A stretch of 64,000 nt of DNA from Geoglobus acetivorans (lineage in GTDB: Archaea; Halobacteriota; Archaeoglobi; Archaeoglobales; Archaeoglobaceae), in the NCBI RefSeq assembly GCF_039641995.1, contig NZ_CP087714.1:1302001-1366000 (forward strand), written 5' to 3'. The notes under the pieces were generated by a model that saw only the letters and a program-made list of their open reading frames with translations, did no database searches and was not told where the DNA came from. Below are positions 16,335 through 25,164 of this stretch, piece after piece; within the stretch, counting starts at the first letter, position 1, and the number at the start of each line of letters is the position of its first letter. A program made the position numbers and the translations under genes.

Positions 16335-16611
16335 GCCTGTTAGTATGCTAATAGGAGTTTAAAACAGTTTTCCGAATCTGTCGTAATGTGTCTTTTCCTA
16401 AAATTATTTCCTGCCATCGAACCATCCCCAGCAGTAAACCTAACACAATTGTAGTGGGCAACTTTTTCGGTTTTTAAAGGTGGTTTTACCCTATTATAAT
16501 GTGCCAAAAGAGGAGTTAGAATCACACGCTCCAGAGAGTTGGCAAAAGAGAATGATTTTATAGCAGAACCTGAGTTTTCCAGAACAAAACTGCTTGCGGG
16601 ATGGAAGAACA

Positions 16612-17118
16612 ATGGCCGTAGAAAAGAAAATTGCCAGAGGCTTTGGGCTTGAAAGACCTGAGGACTGGATGAAACATGCAAATCCGTGGAGTGTGATTAC
16701 GAGGTTTATAACCCTGCCTCTTCTCGTGCTTGCAGTCTGGTCGAGGGTGTGGGTTGGCTGGTATTCGCTGGTTTTTGTGGTATTGGTTGTTGTATGGTCT
16801 CTAATCAATCCAACTCTTTTTCCAAAACAGACGGAAATCAGCAGCTGGTGGTCGAAGTGCGTGATTGGTGAGTACCTCTGGGCCAACAGGGACAGGTATC
16901 CAGTTGCCGAACATCATTACGGGGTCATCAGAATACAGACTCTTTTGCAGGCTGCTGGTGGCGTCGTTCTCGTGGCCGGAATGTTTCTGCTGGACGTGTG
17001 GATCACAATTGCCGGAGCTGTTTGGATTTACCTCAGCAAATTGTGGTTTCTGGACAGGATGGTGTGGATATACGAGGAGCTGAAAGATTGCGTCACTGAG
17101 CTGGAAAGAGACCGATAA
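16612..17118 (+). CDS. DUF6653-type membrane protein
   Basis: 168-aa protein with about four hydrophobic segments. HANPWSVITRFITLPLLVLA near residue 20 and INPTLFPKQ are characteristic of the DUF6653 family, whose function is unknown. ATG 16612 is chosen over the upstream TTG; a TATA-like TTTTATAG lies about 50 bp ahead. No partner genes. Confidence 0.65.
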   Translation: MAVEKKIARGFGLERPEDWMKHANPWSVITRFITLPLLVLAVWSRVWVGWYSLVFVVLVVVWSLINPTLFPKQTEISSWWSKCVIGEYLWANRDRYPVAEHHYGVIRIQTLLQAAGGVVLVAGMFLLDVWITIAGAVWIYLSKLWFLDRMVWIYEELKDCVTELERDR

Positions 17119-17280
17119 AAACTTATTTAAGGTGATAAGGAGTTCCGGAGAAGTCAATTTAGGTAGCATACAGTTTAACAAAACATAGTGGTGGAAATTA
17201 ATTGGTTAGCTTCCCAAATTGAAAATATTACTTTTGAATCCAAAACCATTTTATATTCCAGAAATTTAATACCAGTAACT

Positions 17281-18492
17281 ATGTCGCAGGCATTCAGAGC
17301 GGTAAAGTTTGATTATGACCAAATAAATGAATGGAAATACTACTTTTCATCCATCAAAGATCTAGCAAAAAGTTGCAGAAAAATAGGGGAATTTTGGAGA
17401 GAACTGAAAAGAAAATGTGATGGCATATCATTTAAAGAATTGCAAGAAGATTGGGACTACAGCAGCGTTCTGCTTGGTGGTGTTTCAGCAGATGGCATAT
17501 ACAAGGAGAGGAGTTTAGCCAAAGTTTACTGCGAGCTTTTTGGTTTCAAACCAGAAAACGTTCGTGATTTGATCGAGAAGTTGAAAGAAGAATTACCGCC
17601 AACAACAAAAGTTCTTGTAGAGGAAACGAAATTCATCTCGTTTGTGATGGATATATCAAGCAAAGTAGAAACTATTCTCGAGCAGGCTAAAGAAAATGAC
17701 TTGATATCGGACTGGGAAGCAGAGATAAAGTTAGAATATAACTATTATGAAATTCTTTCAGATTATAAAAAGCTGACGGAGATGTTATCAGATTTTATTC
17801 GAAGGTTGAAGGATATTCTCCCCAACTACAACCAGAGGTCTCTATTCATCTGGACGCTCGACAGGCTGACTTATCGATACATGACTGCTGCATATCCCAA
17901 ATTAAAAGCAAGAGAGGCTTTAGATATGATAAAAGACATCTTCGGGCTAGATGTTATTTTTTCACCGGAAATTGAGGGTGCCACTGAAGAAGTTAGAAAA
18001 AAGAAAGAGCAATACGAAGTTTACTCGTTTTTGGAGGGTTCGCTGGGTAGAAACTTGATTGAACTGTACAAGACGATTTGGGATGCTTTTAACGATGGTT
18101 TCAGAAAGAGTTTGACACTGGTTTTCCCAGAAGTCCCGAACCTCAAAGAGGAGTTCTACGAAATGGCAGCTCAGGCACTCAAGAGTATAGGCTGGAAGTT
18201 CCCAAGCTATACATGGGAAAATGAATTTGGGCACACTACTACTCACACAATATGTCGAGATAGGTATAAGTATCGAATTTCTGGAATACTGCTAACCTCG
18301 TATAACTATTGGACAACCAAAAAATACTGGTCAACTGAGCATAAATGCAATATTCCATTGCTTCAGCTTTTAGACGATATATCTCCAGCACTGTTCCTTC
18401 TAAGCGACATGTTATTCAAATTAAAGTTTGAAGGAGATATTCTTGAAATTGAGCCCACTACAAGAGCTTATGAGTGGATTCACCAGAGGTGA
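17281..18492 (+). CDS. Unrecognised 403-aa protein, first gene of an AT-rich cassette
   Basis: No family recognised. Soluble-looking and largely helical, rich in Lys, Glu, Tyr and Trp, with a charged helical middle and a C-terminal part containing His and Cys residues (FGHTTTHTICRDR, EHKCNIPLLQLL). ATG 17281 is preferred because TTTATATT lies about 28 bp ahead, giving a leaderless start; an in-frame GTG at 17188 would add 31 residues. The DNA is visibly AT-richer than flanking genes. The second gene begins 5 bp after its stop with a strong Shine-Dalgarno, so the two form one unit. Confidence 0.65.
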   Translation: MSQAFRAVKFDYDQINEWKYYFSSIKDLAKSCRKIGEFWRELKRKCDGISFKELQEDWDYSSVLLGGVSADGIYKERSLAKVYCELFGFKPENVRDLIEKLKEELPPTTKVLVEETKFISFVMDISSKVETILEQAKENDLISDWEAEIKLEYNYYEILSDYKKLTEMLSDFIRRLKDILPNYNQRSLFIWTLDRLTYRYMTAAYPKLKAREALDMIKDIFGLDVIFSPEIEGATEEVRKKKEQYEVYSFLEGSLGRNLIELYKTIWDAFNDGFRKSLTLVFPEVPNLKEEFYEMAAQALKSIGWKFPSYTWENEFGHTTTHTICRDRYKYRISGILLTSYNYWTTKKYWSTEHKCNIPLLQLLDDISPALFLLSDMLFKLKFEGDILEIEPTTRAYEWIHQR

Positions 18493-18497
18493 AATCG

Positions 18498-20204
18498 ATG
18501 ACTGAAGAGGGACTTAAAAAAATTTATCAGAGGGTAAACGTTACAAGATCTCTTGAAAGTGAGAGGAAACTTAAAAAACCAAAATTACGACTCCGAGTGA
18601 AGGAAGGTAAAAATGTCGAAAAGGTTAAAGAAGTCTTAAAAGATGGGTTACTCATACCTCAAGTATTGTATAAATCACCTATCTCGGAAACACCGGTTGA
18701 GTTAAAGTCAAGCGTAGAAGTTGGAAAGGACTTGTTGAAAATCCCACAATTGAACTGTAAGCATCACTTTTATGAGAGACATCACGACTTAGACACAAAA
18801 ACATTTATCGCGCCGAGAGCAGGGATAATACTTGTTCCAAACATGAAAACGGGAAATGTTACAGAACTGACTTGCTACGAACTCAACGCGTCTTTAGAAA
18901 GAGTATCATATAAAAAATCGATTAAAATCCCCCAGATATATATTAAAATTGCAAGGACTCCAATTCTTTATGAAAAGTTTTTAGATAAACCACCCATAGT
19001 GGGCAACGAGGGTCATAAGTTCATAAAGGGACAAGCTGTAACTGAGGATGGAGTGAAAAAGATAGAAAATAGATTCAAGCAAGAATTGACTGAAAAAGAT
19101 GAAGAGACCAGACTTGGACTATGTGAGGACATATTAGAGGAGATTTTACCGACACGAAAAGGTGATTGGAGGATAATTAGTTTACAACGCCCTTTCTGCT
19201 TAATTGTGGCTGGTGAACATGCAGACGGACTGGAGATGGTTGAGTACTTAGTGTCCACGAAATACACTTACCAAGGTCAATACAAGTTTGCTAAGGGTTT
19301 ACCTTGGCAAAGAGATGTTTTAGTAGAAGTTGCTGAGTGGATGAAGAGAAAAACGGGCGTTAGACACATTCCTGCCAGAAAAATAAGTAAAAAGGAAGAT
19401 CCATATTCGTCGATAATTTCTGAAGATCTGATAGTGCTGGTTTCAGCCAACGAAAATGATAAGGTAGAGATTGTGAGAGGGCTCAGAGAGATCTCAAAGA
19501 GAGGGTCGAAATGTATCATACTGTACGTTTCAAACATAAAACCCTTCGAGGACTTAGATAGGAGAGTGCTCGATGTTGACATTGCTATAGTCTCTCTTCC
19601 AGAACGTAGCGAGAAAATTCGAAAGTTAGTTGGGAAGTTGTTGGGTGTAGACCTTTTAGCAATTGGGGAGCCTGAGTGGGAGAGCATAGATGAGTTGTGG
19701 GCTGTAGCTGTTAGACTTTATGAGGAGGAACTAAAAAGACTCGATAAAGAGCTTCCTGAAGATGTAGAATACTTTCCAGATAGGGAATCCCGGTTTCACT
19801 ACTTAATGAAGAGAATTACGTATTCATACCTCAAGAAGAAGGGTTACAAAGATATCAGGGTAGAACAACAGATTCCCTTAATAGATGAAAATGGGTTTGT
19901 TGGTTACGTTATACCGGACATAGTAGCTGATGAGGAATACTGGGAAGTAGAGACCGGCTATCCTTCCAGTGATGAAAAAGAACTAATCATAGAGCACTGG
20001 AGTCCGCATGCAAGACTTGTATGGAAGTTATCCAAATATAAAGACAATCCAAGTAAAATAAGGGTCGTCTTTCCTGCAATTTATGCATACTTGTTTTACG
20101 ATGAAATACGAAAAATTAAAGCGTACTTCGAAAAGAGGGGATATGACATTAAATTCTACACAATCTACTTACGTGGAAAAGGAGAATTGCGGAGATTTGC
20201 ATGA
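18498..20204 (+). CDS. Unrecognised 568-aa protein with C-terminal PD-(D/E)XK-like motif
   Basis: ATG 18498 is preceded by GAGGTGA within the end of the upstream gene. Three regions can be told apart: a Lys-rich N-terminal part; a middle alpha/beta part (about residues 235-390) with alternating strands such as FCLIVAGEHADG, DLIVLVSANEND and KCIILYVSNIKP; and a C-terminal part (about 425-560) with RESRFHYLMKRITYSYLKKK followed by VIPDIVADEEYWEVETG. The last matches the E...PD...ExE pattern of PD-(D/E)XK nucleases, with Glu in place of Lys. Suggests a nuclease effector; the function is not established. Confidence 0.65.
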   Translation: MTEEGLKKIYQRVNVTRSLESERKLKKPKLRLRVKEGKNVEKVKEVLKDGLLIPQVLYKSPISETPVELKSSVEVGKDLLKIPQLNCKHHFYERHHDLDTKTFIAPRAGIILVPNMKTGNVTELTCYELNASLERVSYKKSIKIPQIYIKIARTPILYEKFLDKPPIVGNEGHKFIKGQAVTEDGVKKIENRFKQELTEKDEETRLGLCEDILEEILPTRKGDWRIISLQRPFCLIVAGEHADGLEMVEYLVSTKYTYQGQYKFAKGLPWQRDVLVEVAEWMKRKTGVRHIPARKISKKEDPYSSIISEDLIVLVSANENDKVEIVRGLREISKRGSKCIILYVSNIKPFEDLDRRVLDVDIAIVSLPERSEKIRKLVGKLLGVDLLAIGEPEWESIDELWAVAVRLYEEELKRLDKELPEDVEYFPDRESRFHYLMKRITYSYLKKKGYKDIRVEQQIPLIDENGFVGYVIPDIVADEEYWEVETGYPSSDEKELIIEHWSPHARLVWKLSKYKDNPSKIRVVFPAIYAYLFYDEIRKIKAYFEKRGYDIKFYTIYLRGKGELRRFA

Positions 20205-20237
20205 TGTTTAGATTCTTATCTTAATACGGACTAAAAT

Positions 20238-21221
20238 TTAACGTATTTTCCTGCACACGTATACTCTTCTGGTAAGGCTCTTGTGCAGCCTCTGGTAAAG
20301 CTTGTACTCGATCTCAAAATGCTTTTTAACAAGAGCATCGACATCCAGATTTGTTAAAAAAACCGCTCTGCTGTTCCCTTTCAGCACTCTCTCAAACTCT
20401 GCAAAAGCGCTGCTGTAAAGCTCGTGAATCTCACCGAGGCTCTTTGTGGACTGCAGGTAGGGGAAGTCGGTGACTATGCCGTCGACGCTCTCTTCTCTGA
20501 GACCCATGCTCTTCACGTCACCGATTATTACGTTCTTTGGAATCCCGTAGTACTGCAGGTTAACTCCGCAGCCCTCCGCTATAACTCTGTAGGCCTCGAT
20601 TCCTATGAACTCCAAACCCATAAGGCCTGCCTCAACCAGAATCGTGCCCGTGCCGCACATGGGATCGAGCACCACGCCCTCCTTAATTCCCGCGATGTTG
20701 ACGAGACTCCTCGCAATCCTTGGCAGAATCGCTCCGGGCCTGAAGAACGGCTTCAGGTCAGGCCTTCTCAGCAGAAACTGCTTCCTGTCAGTCTCGTGCA
20801 GAAGAACTCCGGTGTGAATTCTCCCAGAGAAGTAAACCTTTATGACATGGTCTGGCTTTGAAACGCTTATCTTTGCTCCCCTCCTCCAGAGAACTGCCCC
20901 GAGTTCTCTCTCGAGCCTGAGGGAGTCCACCTTTCTCTTACCGATGTTCCTGACCCTCACGCAGATCTTTCCATCAGGAATTTTAATGCTCTCAAAGCGC
21001 CCTTTCAGCTCTTCGAGACTCGTGCATGAGAATAGATGCTCGCTCACCTCGTGGATGAGTCCGAACCTGTTGAAGTATCCGGAGATTTCTTCGGAACATT
21101 CTCCGACCACAATCTGGTTGTCTGTGCTTTCAGTGTGGCCATCAAAAACGTTCAGGAACGTCTCGGCTTCTATTCTGGCAAGCTCCTCGAACTCTCCGCT
21201 CAGGTAGAATATCAGCCTCAT
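20238..21221 (-). CDS. tRNA (guanine-10-N2) methyltransferase, Trm-G10 type
   Basis: 327-aa THUMP-domain plus Rossmann SAM methyltransferase that modifies G10 of tRNA in archaea. The SAM loop VLDPMCGTGTILVEAGLMG and IVTDFPYLQSTK (catalytic motif, DFPY where DPPY is usual) are visible, and VFLTNLD lies near the end. ATG 21221 overlaps the srp19 stop as ATGA and gives the family start MRLIFYLSGE. Last gene of the four-gene minus-strand operon. Confidence 0.88.
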   Translation of the reverse strand: MRLIFYLSGEFEELARIEAETFLNVFDGHTESTDNQIVVGECSEEISGYFNRFGLIHEVSEHLFSCTSLEELKGRFESIKIPDGKICVRVRNIGKRKVDSLRLERELGAVLWRRGAKISVSKPDHVIKVYFSGRIHTGVLLHETDRKQFLLRRPDLKPFFRPGAILPRIARSLVNIAGIKEGVVLDPMCGTGTILVEAGLMGLEFIGIEAYRVIAEGCGVNLQYYGIPKNVIIGDVKSMGLREESVDGIVTDFPYLQSTKSLGEIHELYSSAFAEFERVLKGNSRAVFLTNLDVDALVKKHFEIEYKLYQRLHKSLTRRVYVCRKIR

Positions 21222-21508
21222 CCTCGCATTTCCTTTATTTTTTCCGCGAGCCTGATCATCAGTTCGGTTTTTTTCAGTTTCTTCTCGACTCTGATCCTTC
21301 CCCCCTCTTCCCACCAGCACCGGGGATACTTTTTCTGCTCCACATCATAGCTGAGGCCGAGAGCTTCGCATGCTCTTGCAAGCTCGTCCAGCTTCACGTT
21401 GGGGACAGCAAACCTTCTGGGGATTTTTCTCCCCTCGTTCCTGCTCTTCTTTTTGTCAATGTTGACAGTCCAGATTACGTAACTACTTCCTCCTTCTTGC
21501 AAGCTCAT
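21218..21508 (-). CDS. srp19: Signal recognition particle 19 kDa protein
   Basis: 96-aa protein that binds SRP RNA and prepares it for SRP54. VIWTVNIDKKKSRNEGRKIP, FAVPNVKLDELA and KYPRCWWEEGGRI are diagnostic. The ATG at 21508 lies within the end of hisE and has GGAGG 9 bp ahead. The N-terminus is a few residues longer than usual before VIWTVN; no better start exists. SRP54 is encoded elsewhere in the window, at 39247. Confidence 0.92.
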   Translation of the reverse strand: MSLQEGGSSYVIWTVNIDKKKSRNEGRKIPRRFAVPNVKLDELARACEALGLSYDVEQKKYPRCWWEEGGRIRVEKKLKKTELMIRLAEKIKEMRG

Positions 21509-21761
21509 CGTAAACTTCCTCCAGACTTATTTCCAGTTTTGACAGCAGAACGAGGAGGTGGTAAAGCAAATCCGCCACCTCGTAAACAATCTCTTCTTTT
21601 TTCCCGTCCTTTACAGCCAGGATCACCTCTGTCGTCTCCTCTCCGAGCTTCTCAAGTATTCCGTTTACTCCCTTTTCACCGTAGAGGAGCCTTGAAGTGT
21701 ACGAGCCCTCAACCGGGTTTCTCTTCCTGTCCTCTATGATCTCGTAAAGCTCTTCCAGCAT
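21483..21761 (-). CDS. hisE: Phosphoribosyl-ATP pyrophosphatase
   Basis: 92-aa all-alpha MazG-like enzyme of histidine biosynthesis, hydrolysing PR-ATP to PR-AMP. The metal-binding EKLGEETTEVILAVKDG and YEVADLLYHLLVLL are typical. ATG 21761 has GTGAT just ahead; a GTG at 21770 overlapping the previous stop as GTGA is a possible alternative. It sits in an operon with srp19 and trmG10, not with other his genes; hisH is at 32257. Confidence 0.92.
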   Translation of the reverse strand: MLEELYEIIEDRKRNPVEGSYTSRLLYGEKGVNGILEKLGEETTEVILAVKDGKKEEIVYEVADLLYHLLVLLSKLEISLEEVYDELARRRK

Positions 21762-21766
21762 GGCAA

Positions 21767-22546
21767 TCACTTTGAGTTCTTGAACGTTATCTCGACAAGG
21801 GGGTGGGGAACATCTTCGATAATCTCGATGTCCCTGATGGATTTAATCTTTTTCTTCCTGACGAGCTTTTCCATGCCAAGCTCCACATTTTCGGGAACTT
21901 CGAGAATGTATGCATCGAGTCTGTCCATGCCGATCTTTTTGGCTGCAACCGCTCTGTGGTGTCCATCAACCAGAAAGAGCTTGCCACCCTTTTTTATTAC
22001 CACAACTGGCTCAGCCAGACCTCTCCTCAGCTCGTATATTCGGCCCCTCAGTTCGTCTGCGTAAATCTTGGTCTGGGTGGGAATCAGCCTGTCCACCTCA
22101 ACTTCTCCGTTGTAAACCTTTACCTCTGTGCCGTGAACCTTTTCTATCGTCTCCTTCAGCTTCGACACCTTTGTCGGATCGGCTCTCTCAATCTGACTGC
22201 GGATTATGTCTGTGTTTGTGATTATGCCCTTTATTCTGCCCTCGTCATCGACAACAGGTAACTTGGAGTGTCCCGTTCTAAACATGACTCTCGCGGCATC
22301 CTTCAGGTCCATGTACTCTCTTGCCACATAAAGGGATCTGGTCATCACGTCCTTTATCTTTGCGTTCAAGTCCTTCCTGAGCAGGTCCATCGAGGAGATG
22401 TATCCCACAAGCTTGCCGTTCTCGTCGACAACGGGAAAACCGTCATGACCGGTCTTTTCTATTATATCTATTGCCTCCTCAACAGTATTGTCGGGTCTGA
22501 GCGTGATAACGTTTCTCGTCATGTATTCTGCCACTTTCTGCTTCAC
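21767..22546 (-). CDS. CBS-domain pair fused to a ParB/sulfiredoxin-like domain
   Basis: 259 aa. Residues 1-120 hold two CBS motifs (TVEEAIDIIEKTGHDGFPVV and RTGHSKLPVVDDEGRIKGI, the latter ending in TNTDIIRSQ), likely adenine-nucleotide sensors. Residues about 140-230 hold a ParB/Srx-like fold with LFLVDGHHRAVAAKKIG, the signature loop of that superfamily. The substrate is unknown. First gene of the operon with hisE, srp19 and trmG10. Confidence 0.8.
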   Translation of the reverse strand: MKQKVAEYMTRNVITLRPDNTVEEAIDIIEKTGHDGFPVVDENGKLVGYISSMDLLRKDLNAKIKDVMTRSLYVAREYMDLKDAARVMFRTGHSKLPVVDDEGRIKGIITNTDIIRSQIERADPTKVSKLKETIEKVHGTEVKVYNGEVEVDRLIPTQTKIYADELRGRIYELRRGLAEPVVVIKKGGKLFLVDGHHRAVAAKKIGMDRLDAYILEVPENVELGMEKLVRKKKIKSIRDIEIIEDVPHPLVEITFKNSK

Positions 22547-22586
22547 AGGTGGTATAAAAAATAGGAGATATATTTAGTTTCTCATG

Positions 22587-24182
22587 TCAGGAAATCGTGG
22601 TGATGTCCGATGCGATCACCGTAGCTGGACTTATTCTGGAGAAACCGTCCAGAAACTCGTTCACCTCTGGAGTATCCATACTTTCCAGGTCTTTCAGGAA
22701 GCGATATGAAACAGACTGGTAGAGCAGCTCCACTTTTACCTCAAATGGGCCCTTGTATCCAGCAACATTGATTATGTAACTGACCGTATCTTCTCCGCCT
22801 GTGAAATCGGAATCTTCTGATGCCTTGCCCTTAACAGCTATATCCGGAATGGCTTTTGCGACATCGAACCCCTTGGGAGGGATGCGGTTGTCCTTGATGT
22901 AGTCTGCGGCCCTGAGAAGAGTAGATGTTACCTTTCCATTGACATCGACCATCACGGCTTCGTAAATCTGAACGTCATCCTCGCTGGTTATGATGTCGTG
23001 ATGGGGTTCGTAGGGTTCACTTTCTCCGGCAATCCTGCTACCCTCCAGCTTGCCCGACTCGAAAATGATATTGCCCTCTCCATCGGTTACGACCAGGTGG
23101 ATCCACGCCCTTCTTGATGGAAAACCTGTTGGGAACTTGTGGCCGGCACCGTTTTCCACCTTTACATCGACCTTAAGCTCGTCCCCGTCTCTGCTGGCAG
23201 AAACTATCTTCACGTTTATGTGTGACCTGAGCATCTCTCCGGCTTTATCTGCACCATTCTGTGCCCCGAGCATATCGAGCATCTGGACATTCGCTCCGGC
23301 AAACACATGCCTGAAAAATGGACTCCGTTCGGGCAGGTTTGGAGGCATGGATGAAATCCTTACACCATCAGTCTGAGGCATGTGGCACTTCTGACATGGA
23401 GTGTCCGGGCTGTATTTGCTGTTCAGCCATTCCAGATATGGCGTCTGTTCGGGAAACTCTCCGGCAACCTTTCCATCATCGTCAAGGAATGGAGTGTACA
23501 GCGTGTGGCACGTGGCACATAACTCGGCCTTTTCAATGTGTCTGCCAAGCTGTGGTATGTATCCTACGCTGTTTATCATTGGCCTCACCCTTACCGGGTC
23601 GAAGGGTCCGAAGATGATTCTGTCCGGCTTTCTGGTCTTCGTGTCTATCTTATACTTTCCGCTGAAGCTCTCCTTCTCTCCGAAATTGTCCGGGAGTATC
23701 TGGTGGCACAGTGTGCACGAAACCCCTTCGATGGCGAGGGAGTGCATTCTGCTGTCTGCATTCAGGAACGACTTCACATTCACTTCAATTCCATCCGCAT
23801 GTGCCTGAACGCTGGCCATTGGCATGTGGCATCTGGCGCATTTCTCGTTGATCACTTCGGCGAGCTCCGGGAACTTTGCAAGCTCGGAACTAACCTTGGC
23901 CCTCCAGTATGGGTCCTTTGACGCAAATGACATCATGCTCTGACCCCATTCTCGCAGAATGGACACGTCTGTACCGTTCCGATCTCTCAGATCACTGTGG
24001 CAGAAACACGATGCTGACTGTGCAAAAAGTTCGATTTTCTCCGCTTTCACTGCCTCTGTCGGGGTCTTTTCTGGAGCTGTTTTTGTTTTTTCGGGCTCCG
24101 CAGACTTTTCTGCTGGTTGCTGGCAGCCGGAAATGAAAATTGCAAGAGCAATAAGAACGGCGAAGACCAGAAGTTTCTTCAT
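22587..24182 (-). CDS. Multihaem c-type cytochrome lipoprotein
   Basis: 531-aa exported electron-transfer protein. The N-terminus MKKLLVFAVLIALAIF then ISGC is a lipobox signal peptide, followed by a Pro/Lys/Glu linker. Four haem motifs are canonical (CARCH, CTLCH, CATCH, CQKCH, about residues 110-280); a fifth near residue 65 reads CFCH, one residue short. Several further His residues can serve as distal ligands. The C-terminal 200 residues look beta-rich. ATG 24182 is favoured because TTAAATA lies about 28 bp ahead. Probably on the outer face of the membrane and involved in respiration or metal reduction; no reductase partner is adjacent. Confidence 0.82.
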   Translation of the reverse strand: MKKLLVFAVLIALAIFISGCQQPAEKSAEPEKTKTAPEKTPTEAVKAEKIELFAQSASCFCHSDLRDRNGTDVSILREWGQSMMSFASKDPYWRAKVSSELAKFPELAEVINEKCARCHMPMASVQAHADGIEVNVKSFLNADSRMHSLAIEGVSCTLCHQILPDNFGEKESFSGKYKIDTKTRKPDRIIFGPFDPVRVRPMINSVGYIPQLGRHIEKAELCATCHTLYTPFLDDDGKVAGEFPEQTPYLEWLNSKYSPDTPCQKCHMPQTDGVRISSMPPNLPERSPFFRHVFAGANVQMLDMLGAQNGADKAGEMLRSHINVKIVSASRDGDELKVDVKVENGAGHKFPTGFPSRRAWIHLVVTDGEGNIIFESGKLEGSRIAGESEPYEPHHDIITSEDDVQIYEAVMVDVNGKVTSTLLRAADYIKDNRIPPKGFDVAKAIPDIAVKGKASEDSDFTGGEDTVSYIINVAGYKGPFEVKVELLYQSVSYRFLKDLESMDTPEVNEFLDGFSRISPATVIASDITTIS

Positions 24183-24263
24183 GTTAAATAATTTTTTCAA
24201 AAGAGATATTTAAGATTTCTTGAATTGTTCCTTTCCTTTTCAGGACGCCTGCCGGGTGCACTT

Positions 24264-25055
24264 TCACCGCTGTCCATGAACATTTTTCAGGAATTCAATC
24301 ACAGCGCTGTTGAACTCATCAGGATTTTCCAGCATTGCGAGATGAGCGGCATTGCTTATCCTTCTTGCAGTCGAGCCAGGTACAAGTCTGGCTATTGCCT
24401 CGCCGAATGCAGGTGGTGTTGTAACGTCATGCTCTGCTGTTATTACAAGCACCGGAACGCGTATGTTGGGCAGCAGGCTTTCATAATCTGCCTTCGCAAG
24501 CTCTGATGTTGCGGCGGTGTATGCATCCTTGTTGTTTTTCCTTATGATTGTCTCAACGAGCTCTCTAAGCTCTTCTCTTTTCTGGTAGAGCGATATTTCG
24601 GATATGAATCTGGCAATCTGGGTCATGTCCGGGCTTGCTTCGAGGATTTTCAGCCTCTGCTCAAACTCCTTTCTCACCTGTTCAGGGAGTTTGTGGAATG
24701 TGTTTGCGAGGATGAGCGATTTCACCCTCTCTGGATACTTCCTGTAGAATTCCATGCACACTATGCCCCCCATTGAATGACCGAGAATTGTGGCCCTCTC
24801 AATGCCGAGGTGGTCCATCAGGTGGTGAATATCGTCTGCAAAATCCTCGATTGAAATCCTCTCCGGCACGTCAGACATCCCGAAACCCCTGAGGTCGAGT
24901 GCGATGACTCTGAATTCTCTGGCGAAATCCTCGAGCTGAGCAGTCCAGGCCTCGATGCATCCTCCGAGACCATGAACGAGAATCAGTGGCTCACCTACTC
25001 CAGATTCAAAGTATCTCAGTTTGAGCCCATCCGAGTCGAAGAACCCAAATATCAT
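24264..25055 (-). CDS. Alpha/beta-hydrolase fold enzyme
   Basis: 263-aa hydrolase. Catalytic elements: oxyanion loop HGLGG, nucleophile elbow GHSMGG, Asp in TAEHDVTTPP and His in NAAHLAMLE. Closest in style to lactone/ester hydrolases such as 3-oxoadipate enol-lactonase, but the substrate cannot be read from sequence. ATG 25055 is chosen because AAATTTAAATG lies about 28 bp ahead, giving a leaderless mRNA. Divergent from the phosphoribosyltransferase gene. Confidence 0.85.
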   Translation of the reverse strand: MIFGFFDSDGLKLRYFESGVGEPLILVHGLGGCIEAWTAQLEDFAREFRVIALDLRGFGMSDVPERISIEDFADDIHHLMDHLGIERATILGHSMGGIVCMEFYRKYPERVKSLILANTFHKLPEQVRKEFEQRLKILEASPDMTQIARFISEISLYQKREELRELVETIIRKNNKDAYTAATSELAKADYESLLPNIRVPVLVITAEHDVTTPPAFGEAIARLVPGSTARRISNAAHLAMLENPDEFNSAVIEFLKNVHGQR

Positions 25056-25164
25056 GATTATTTGTTGTAGTATGCCACATTTAAATTTTCGGTAATGGAC
25101 AGGTTGAGGGAACATGGACAAAAAACATTATATTTCAGATGCATTAGATTGGGAGGGTGATAAG

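Noticed and set aside
17188-17280. GTG 17188 as start of the first cassette gene
   Set aside because: No Shine-Dalgarno or TATA at the right distance, whereas ATG 17281 has a well-spaced TATA box; the extra 31 codons overlap that promoter.
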